Of a DNA stretch of 64,000 nt, positions 60,901 to 64,000 are shown one piece after another. The notes under the pieces are model-generated. The model ran no database searches, was not told the DNA's origin, and saw only the letters and a list, made by a program, of their open reading frames with translations. The position numbers were made by a program, and so were the translations under genes. The DNA comes from Cotesia glomerata (lineage: Eukaryota; Arthropoda; Insecta; Hymenoptera; Braconidae), in the NCBI RefSeq assembly GCF_020080835.1, contig NC_058161.1:16357603-16421602 (forward strand), written 5' to 3'. Numbering within the stretch: the stretch's first letter is position 1; each line of letters begins with the position of its first letter.

Positions 60901-63546
60901 GGGGCAAGCAAGGCAAGAGGGTAAGCTTCAGGTCCTCCGGCCACTGGATCATGTCGAGGAAAGCTTCCTAGTTCCACAACCTTGTCCCTATCATCGTCCC
61001 TTTGTCCCCTTGACAATCCATGGTAATCCATTGAACATCCTTCCTTTCAACATCCCAACATCTAGATTTGTGCCAAATTCTTAGAGCAATCCCAGTTAAC
61101 CAGTTTTCCAGTTTCCCAGATGCATGCTACTGCTGCATGATGAGTATACTAGTACTTAGATGTTAAATATTTGCCAAAGAATGAAGAATGGAGAATGTAG
61201 AATGTAGAATGAGAATGAAGAATCCGCCTAATATCACAATGACCGACGTGCCACATGGTTCGCATGTGCTGAGCGATCTACCAACACCAACACCCTCAGA
61301 AACCGACTGAAAGAGGGTGAAAACCCTCACCTTCTTTCTTCCTTATACTGCTATGCTGTGCTAGGTCCTTCAGATGCTTGAGAATTCAGCAGTCGATCGA
61401 CTTTTGACACCTGTAATATCATTTCTATGCACTTTTTACTGCTCTCTGCATTGCGACTTTGTGCTCAACCTAAAATCTTGGTTGTCATTTTTATTTTCGT
61501 TTTATTGTTTTTTGTTTTGGCTTGTTTCTTTTGGTGGTAGCGATTTATTTATATTTGAGATTAATATCATTAGGTCTGATTATATATGATCTTGTTCAAT
61601 ATATCAAATATATCTGATCAGATCTTATATATAAAATCAGATCTATCTGATCGAATCTGATACATAGAATCAGATCTATCTAAAATATATAAGATCAGAT
61701 TAATCTGATATATATAAGATCAAATTTATCTGATCAGATATATTTGATCATACCTAATCAGATTTGATATATCTGGTTATGTTTGATATACCTGAAATAC
61801 CTAGTGTATTCGATCTTGTTCAATATATCAATTATATGTAATATAACTGATCAGATCAGGCATATTTGGTCATATCTGATCAGATTTGATACACCTGATC
61901 AGGTACATTTGGTCAGATCAAATATATCTGATGTATTTTATATGATTTGATATACCTAATCAGATATATTTGATCATATCTAATATATCTAATCAGATCT
62001 AATATATTTGGTCATATTTGATATATCTGGACATATCTGATGTATCAGATCTTTTTCAATACATCAAATATATACGATATCTGATCAGATTTAATATACC
62101 TGATCAGGTACATTTGGTCAGATCAAATATATCTGATCATATCTGATGTATTTTATATGATTTGATATACCTAATCAGATATATTTGATCATATCCAATA
62201 TATCTAATTAGATCTGGGATATCTGATAATATACCTGGATATATCTGATCTTTATCAATAAATCAAATAGATCCGATATAACACATCAGGCATATTTGGT
62301 CATATCTGATCAAATTAGATATATCTGGCCAAATATATTTGGTCAGATCAGATATATTAGGTCATATCTAATACATCTTATCAGATCTGTCATTTTTAAT
62401 CATAAATATCTGTTCGTATCTGATATACCTGATATATCTGATCAGATTGAATATTTCTGGTCATATCTGATATATTTAATCAGATTTTATATATTTGATC
62501 ATGTCTGATATATCTGACCATATCTGATCAGATCAAAGTAAACCCGTCAAGTAATTTAACCTTTTGATAGCTAAAAATTTCATAAAAATCTTCTAAGGTT
62601 CAAATAACTAACGATATAAATAACATGGGGCAGGTAGCCGAACAATGATTATGATTACAAAACCATAAAAAACTTTCTAACATTGAAATAACACCTTTGG
62701 ATAGTATTACTATTGATGAAGATGATCAAAAGAAGGAAGCAGGGTGGTGATTCTCAAGCTCAATGACGTTTTTGCAATCAACCCTCAGGGGTGTAAGTAC
62801 AATCGAAGCTAATGAACTAGTTACGACCCTTGAAGTTACCGGGAAATAAGTCCATGTGAAAGCTCTAGTGTGTTGAAGAAAAAAGAATAACCATAACCGT
62901 TATTTCACGCGCGTCTGTGTATGTATGTGTGTTGTCTGTGTGTGCTTGGTGTGATGTCGTCACAAGCTTATTAATGTTCTCGACAAATAACGTTTGTATT
63001 GAATTGTATTAGTATTGATCGATTTGATTTATTTTTTTTACTGCTAAATAATTACCAGCCAGAATCAATGATTAATTATTAATTATCTGTAATCATAATT
63101 AAACCAACTAATTAGCCGGTTAATACCAGTATTTGTAGATATTGTGTTGTGCCGTAAGTATTTTTACTGCTCGTAGTAATTAGTAATTAATAGAGTAGCT
63201 GTAGAATAATCCAGTATCCTATTAAACGCTCTGTGTGTGTATGTATGTTAACTTTCTTAAAATAACTCCTTTCCTCCCTTTCCTACTTAACAAATTATCC
63301 GACTAACATAACGCCCCAAGTTTTATGAATTGAAAATTAAGTTGATTATTTAATTATTGAGACACATTCAGCGTTTGGGATTGTAGTTATTATTTTTATA
63401 CGGAGGACCTGTATTGGATATCAATCTTGCAGACTTATTATTTTATCTATAGATGACAGGGGACTGCCGTTGTCCACGATCATTGAGAATTGGCCTTCCC
63501 GGTTTACCAGGTGAAAAAGGCAACCCTGGGAATTCAGGGCTACCAG
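45593..63546 (+). CDS. interrupted (non-fibrillar) collagen alpha chain, 13 exons, both ends missing
   Basis: Thirteen GT..AG exons chain in one open frame of about 321 codons. Most are Gly-X-Y triplets, the signature of a triple helix, so the product should be a secreted or membrane-bound collagen chain that trimerises outside the cell. In order: about 54 residues of triplets (exons 1-4) with a Lys/Arg-rich patch (KRGKKGKKG); triplets ending in FDVFSAVK; a non-collagenous stretch of about 50 residues (exons 5-7); about 96 residues of nearly unbroken triplets (exons 8-10); a break (LTTSLDGKQIPLGTFE) in exon 11; more triplets (exon 12); a break with DCRCP, then triplets (exon 13). No signal peptide, transmembrane segment, fibrillar C-propeptide or NC1 domain is visible. 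Several short helical blocks split by breaks, with small exons of 36-75 bp, argue against a fibrillar collagen and fit type XIII/XXIII/XXV-like or multiplexin-like chains; the first is my preference, weakly held. The start and stop lie outside the window or in exons I could not find. Confidence 0.93.
45839..45874 (+). CDS. collagen exon 2 (36 bp)
   Basis: Four triplets, GVAGTPGKNGFP, phase 0 at both ends. The acceptor is ttttccag; the donor gtagtg is weaker than consensus. The intron before it is 166 bp. Confidence 0.9.
46108..46143 (+). CDS. collagen exon 3 (36 bp)
   Basis: Four triplets, GNKGDKGDAGST, phase 0 at both ends, acceptor atttcag, donor gtaagg. The following intron is about 4.8 kb and packed with repeats and MITEs. 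Confidence 0.92.
46260..46500 (+). repeat. copy of the intronic 183-bp repeat (intron 3)
   Basis: GGTATAAATTCGGTGATTTG, TAGCGAAAATGATAGTTTTG and CTACAAAAAAGGTCTATAAA match the array at 49.1-50.6 kb. Confidence 0.75.
46501..47142. other. intron 3, no feature seen
   Basis: AT-rich intronic sequence without an exon. Confidence 0.5.
47143..47379. mobile_element. piggyBac-type MITE with TTAA target duplication (237 bp)
   Basis: Perfect 13-bp terminal inverted repeats CCCTTTAATGTTC / GAACATTAAAGGG, each flanked by TTAA (47139-47142, 47380-47383). Elements starting CCC next to TTAA are typical of the piggyBac superfamily. The interior has no transposase. Confidence 0.85.
47600..48360 (+). repeat. 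intronic 183-bp repeat, two diverged copies interrupted by a MITE
   Basis: ACAAATACGGTGATTTTTAG, AGCAAAAATGATAGTTTTTT then the MITE, then AAAATTTTGATTTTTGAAGA, and a second round ending AGTCTCTTACAAAAATCC. A TATAGATATTATC stretch repeats near 48055-48105. Confidence 0.75.
47679..47955. mobile_element. MITE with TA target duplication (277 bp)
   Basis: Terminal inverted repeats CACGGAAAAAAGAAAAC / GTTTTCTTTTTTCCGTG (17 bp, perfect), TA on both sides (47677-47678, 47956-47957). It splits a copy of the 183-bp repeat whose other copies lack it. The interior has many TGTAAT / ATTACA words in both senses. Confidence 0.85.
48361..49129. other. intron 3, no feature seen; poly-C and poly-T tracts
   Basis: 48400-48850 is GC-richer unique sequence, with a C run at about 48592-48602 and a T run at about 48939-48963. 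No exon with Gly-X-Y found. Confidence 0.5.
49130..50620 (+). repeat. tandem array of a repeat of about 183 bp, interrupted by a MITE
   Basis: Units begin around 49130, 49305, 49487 and 49671, each with AAAGTTA(T/C)A..., TCGGTGATTTATAGC, GAAAACGA..., AGATAGTTAATAGAATTTTG and AAGGTTTCTTATAAAATTTC. The fourth is split at GCGAAAACGATA by the 699-bp MITE and resumes at 50426. Confidence 0.82.
49725..50423. mobile_element. MITE with TA target duplication (699 bp)
   Basis: Left end CACAGAAAGAAAAATTTCTTG-like, right end CTTTTTTTCTGTG, TA on both sides (49723-49724, 50424-50425). The interior has many TTTTCTTG / CAAGAAAA words. The right half is repeated at 35414-35716. Confidence 0.8.
50908..50943 (+). 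CDS. collagen exon 4 (36 bp)
   Basis: Four triplets, GPIGLDGPKGDP, phase 0 at both ends, acceptor ttttttcag, donor gtaatt. Confidence 0.92.
51108..51179 (+). CDS. collagen exon 5 (72 bp), end of a helical block
   Basis: Acceptor ttttgcag. It encodes five regular triplets, then GSPGFDVFSAVK, where the Gly-X-Y pattern stops. The donor gtagct is weak; the frame stays open beyond it for 54 codons. I chose this donor because the next two exons join in phase and start with Gly. Confidence 0.82.
51475..51690 (+). repeat. TTTTCTTTGTTAG repeat copy in intron 5
   Basis: TTGTAAAAGTGAAAAAAGTA, GTACATTGGCCATAGGAAAA, AAGTTTTCTTTGTTAGGTTT, CCATTTTACCCCTATATC in family order. Confidence 0.82.
52031..52105 (+). 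CDS. collagen exon 6 (75 bp), non-collagenous segment
   Basis: Twenty-five codons, GLGLKRSVTTLRGG then TLGYAEIVALK, between a cag acceptor with a poor pyrimidine tract and the donor gtaacc. Both borders are phase 0. Codons are less AT-biased than the flanks. It is accepted because it fits between exons 5 and 7 in frame and starts with Gly and ends with Lys like its neighbours. There are no database matches behind this. Confidence 0.7.
52345..52398 (+). CDS. collagen exon 7 (54 bp), non-collagenous segment
   Basis: Eighteen codons, GLQERGHNISAQTIIQLK, with acceptor attctag and a consensus donor gtaagt, phase 0 at both ends. It contains a potential N-glycosylation site (N-I-S). It leads directly into the Gly-Glu-Pro triplets of exon 8. 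Confidence 0.75.
52399..53214 (+). repeat. intron 7 start, with a copy of the 183-bp repeat at about 52560-52830
   Basis: TCCGCCGATTTGTAATAAAA, ATGATAGTTTCTTTTG, GGCTACAAAAATGGTTGC, AAAATTTCGAAAAAATTAGT match the 49-kb array. The rest is featureless. Confidence 0.65.
53215..53760. repeat. degenerate array of TTGGACAAGATT / AATCTTGGTCAA words
   Basis: Loosely repeated words in both senses (ACAAAATTCTTGGCCAGA, AAGAATCTTGGTCAAATATC, TGGAGCAATACTTGCTCAAG), with no fixed unit. Confidence 0.55.
53761..55104. repeat. intron 7, mostly featureless, with the 54370-54505 inverted repeat partner
   Basis: AATTTAATTGATTCAAAG, AATCAACTCAAATAAATTT and AATTGTATTTCTTAACAT at 54.37-54.51 kb are the reverse complement of 45045-45180. 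No exon found. Confidence 0.6.
55105..56990 (+). repeat. long direct repeat, copy 2, split by an insertion
   Basis: 55105-55824 and 56694-56990 match 23410-24410 in order (AACTAGAAAGATTAGTAGAT, GTTTCTGCGCTCGTGTTTGG, ATTATATCCGGTTTGCAACG, TACACTAAAATTTTC). The middle is occupied by the element at 55845. Confidence 0.88.
55845..56673 (+). mobile_element. insertion of about 830 bp with TGCACGCCTCATAA ends
   Basis: Inverted ends TTGCACGCCTCATAA (55845) and TTATGAGGCGTGCAC (to 56647). A 20-bp direct duplication CAACCCGACATCAATCATAT lies at 55825-55844 and again, with one change, at 56674-56693. Siblings: inverted at 44251-44785, partial at 1-98. No protein is encoded. Confidence 0.8.
57069..57248 (+). 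CDS. collagen exon 8 (180 bp), main helical block
   Basis: Twenty uninterrupted Gly-X-Y triplets starting GEPGEPGPPGPPGPQ and ending GPVGPPGTPGPK. Acceptor atcatcag, donor gtgagt, phase 0 at both ends. It is far more GC-rich than the surrounding DNA because of Gly and Pro codons. The intron before it is about 4.7 kb. Confidence 0.97.
57345..57407 (+). CDS. collagen exon 9 (63 bp)
   Basis: Seven triplets, starting GKSGDYGPSGFP and ending HPGIP, acceptor ctgactag, donor gtgagc, phase 0 at both ends. The preceding intron is only 96 bp. Confidence 0.95.
57499..57543 (+). CDS. collagen exon 10 (45 bp)
   Basis: Five triplets, GMPGRNGTRGVPGRR, acceptor tcgtgtag, donor gtgagt, phase 0 at both ends. 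N-G-T is a potential N-glycosylation sequon, unusual within a helix. Confidence 0.94.
57690..57990 (-). repeat. copy of the 7.3-kb repeat family in intron 10
   Basis: AAATTTTCTACAAGAAAGAT, AACCCAGAAATCTCAATGGA, TTTTCCTGCTCCCGCGCTTT, CTATAACTCTGAAACTAATT in the order of the 60.4-kb copy. Confidence 0.8.
57991..58477. other. intron 10, no further feature seen
   Basis: Unique sequence leading to the exon 11 acceptor. Confidence 0.5.
58478..58583 (+). CDS. collagen exon 11 (106 bp) with a short helix break
   Basis: It encodes GDKGDKGDRG, a break LTTSLDGKQIPLGTFE, then GPPGPPGPPG. Acceptor aatccag, donor gtaagt after the first base of a Gly codon, so the exon ends in phase 1. Confidence 0.95.
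58690..59680 (+). repeat. three-unit tandem repeat of about 316 bp in intron 11
   Basis: Units start near 58733, 59047 and 59363 at the word AAATCGACG or AATCGACGG. Each contains GGTTTGCAGTAACCAAAAGC-like, TTGAGAAAAGTGTTTT, TTAGCTTGAAAACTACTC and CAATAATTATCGCAAG. Related single copies are at 14.2 and 15.8 kb. Confidence 0.85.
59681..60429. other. intron 11, no gene seen; short (AAT)n and (CTT)n tracts
   Basis: ATA triplets at about 59745-59764 and CTT triplets at about 59995-60020. 59800-60230 is GC-richer unique sequence. Confidence 0.5.
60430..60710 (-). repeat. copy of the 7.3-kb repeat family in intron 11
   Basis: TTCCACAAAAAAGATCTCTT, TTTTCCTGCTCCCGCGCTTT, ACGACTATAACTCGGAAACT matching the 57.7-kb copy. 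Confidence 0.8.
60832..60920 (+). CDS. collagen exon 12 (89 bp)
   Basis: It starts with the last 2 bases of the Gly codon opened by exon 11 and encodes AQGEKGDLGPIGPPGPPG, then EKGARGKQGKR. Acceptor gaaacag, donor gtaagc, ends in phase 0. The matching split codon ties it to exon 11. The end is basic (GKQGKR). Confidence 0.95.
61365..61412 (+). CDS. possible extra 48-bp non-collagenous exon between exons 12 and 13
   Basis: The segment follows a pyrimidine-containing acceptor (gctgtgctag) and precedes gtaata. Read in phase 0 it gives VLQMLENSAVDRLLTP, which would join exon 12 and exon 13 without a frame change and has hydrophobic spacing like a short coiled coil. Nothing else supports it; an exon this short with this donor can arise by chance. 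Confidence 0.22.
61560..62530. repeat. degenerate TGATCAGATATATTTGGTCATATC array in intron 12
   Basis: Nearly 1 kb of CTGATCAGAT, GATATATCTGATC, ATTTGGTCATATC words; TGATCA is palindromic. Two longer blocks of over 100 bp (about 61865-62000 and 62085-62215) are near-duplicates. Confidence 0.9.
62531..63452. other. intron 12, no gene seen; short GT-rich tract near 62917-62952
   Basis: Unique AT-rich sequence leading to the exon 13 acceptor. Confidence 0.5.
63453..63546 (+). CDS. collagen exon 13 (94 bp), last visible
   Basis: After the acceptor ttatctatag the frame reads MTGDCRCPRSLRI and then triplets GLPGLPGEKGNPGNSGLP. The donor gtagtt follows the first base of the next Gly codon, so at least one more exon lies beyond. 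The acceptor is fixed by an in-frame stop just upstream. The two Cys in DCRCP could link chains by disulfides (inference). Confidence 0.88.
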
Positions 63547-63769
63547 GTAGTTTTTTTTTATTTTGGCGACCGCTAGATTTAATACTTACCCGGTTTGAGA
63601 TGTTAGCAAAAAAATTTTTTTTGTTTTGATACCTCGGTTTTCCAATAAAAATACTTCTCACAGTCATTATTCTCTTAATTTTTGGGAGTGTTTCGAGCCA
63701 CGTTTAAAGCCAAAAATCACTATTTTTATCTTTGAAGCCCCGAAAAAAATTTTGTATCAATCGATTACT

Positions 63770-64000
63770 CTAATTAGTCTCGTATATTTCGAGCACAACA
63801 TATAAACTGTAGAAAAAATAAATATACTAACTACTTTTGATTAGTTATCTGGAAGCTAGAGGGGATAAAATGCCCAAAAACACGGGTTATTTTACATCTA
63901 ACAAAAAAAAATTTTTTTCTATGGCCATTTTATCCACTTGAGAAATTTTTTCGTATTCTAGGGCTCATTTATCAACTTTTTTTATTCTTATTATTTTTTT
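63770..64000 (-). repeat. TTTTCTTTGTTAG repeat, inverted copy at the window end
   Basis: CTAACAAAAAAAAATTTTTT, CTATGGCCATTTTATCCACT, TTTCGTATTCTAGGGC and TCAACTTTTTTTATTCTTAT in reverse family order; it runs to the window edge. Confidence 0.75.

Noticed and set aside
60648..61084. Frames of 75-127 codons on both strands, Pro/Gly-rich
   Set aside because: Shadows and antisense of collagen exon 12 plus intron; only 60832-60920 in the Gly-X-Y frame is supported.

Overview
The window is strongly AT-rich nuclear DNA from an animal, most likely an insect. It has short exons flanked by GT..AG, no compact operons, and most of its length is dispersed and tandem repeats. The exact order is an inference: nothing read here fixes the species. 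A hymenopteran such as a parasitoid wasp is plausible from the base composition and MITE content, but not shown.

The only gene I can support is one collagen gene on the + strand. It occupies the right third of the window (about 45.6 to 63.5 kb) and runs off both ends of what can be read. Thirteen exons chain in phase (45593-45672 to 63546), giving about 321 codons of Gly-X-Y repeats. The triple helix is broken by a non-collagenous stretch of about 50 residues (exons 5-7), a short break in exon 11 and a Cys-containing break in exon 13. This layout is that of a non-fibrillar, interrupted collagen, possibly of the transmembrane (type XIII/XXIII/XXV-like) group. Neither the N-terminus nor the C-terminus is visible. 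Internal exons 2-10 are all multiples of 3 with phase-0 borders, so each could be skipped without a frameshift.

From 1 to about 45.6 kb there is no exon I can defend, so this part is a very long first intron, intergenic DNA, or both. It holds: degenerate AGTCCATTA word arrays (1.1-6.0 kb); a repeat family interrupted by a TA-flanked MITE (7.3-8.3 kb); an AT microsatellite (10.0 kb); a CATATGGTTC array (12.1-12.9 kb); several copies of a repeat carrying TTTTCTTTGTTAG; long imperfect ATGATC/ATGATG arrays (25.2-25.8, 27.0-27.6 kb); an 8-kb field of TGCCAAGTA/TACTTGGCA words (28.4-36.3 kb) into which other elements have landed; a 516-bp near-perfect inverted repeat (31.6-32.1 kb); tRNA-3'-half repeats ending in oligo-T; a CTATATCAGATCATAAA array with three adjacent fold-back elements (37.2-38.8 kb); and a 337-bp element with 27-bp perfect terminal inverted repeats and a hammerhead-ribozyme-like core (43.1-43.4 kb).

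The collagen introns carry their own load: a TTAA-flanked piggyBac-type MITE, two TA-flanked MITEs inserted in a tandem repeat of about 183 bp, a long direct repeat shared with 23.4-24.4 kb and itself interrupted by an insertion, a three-unit tandem of about 316 bp, and a TGATCAGATATAT array. All repeat assignments are from reading by eye; no database search was possible.
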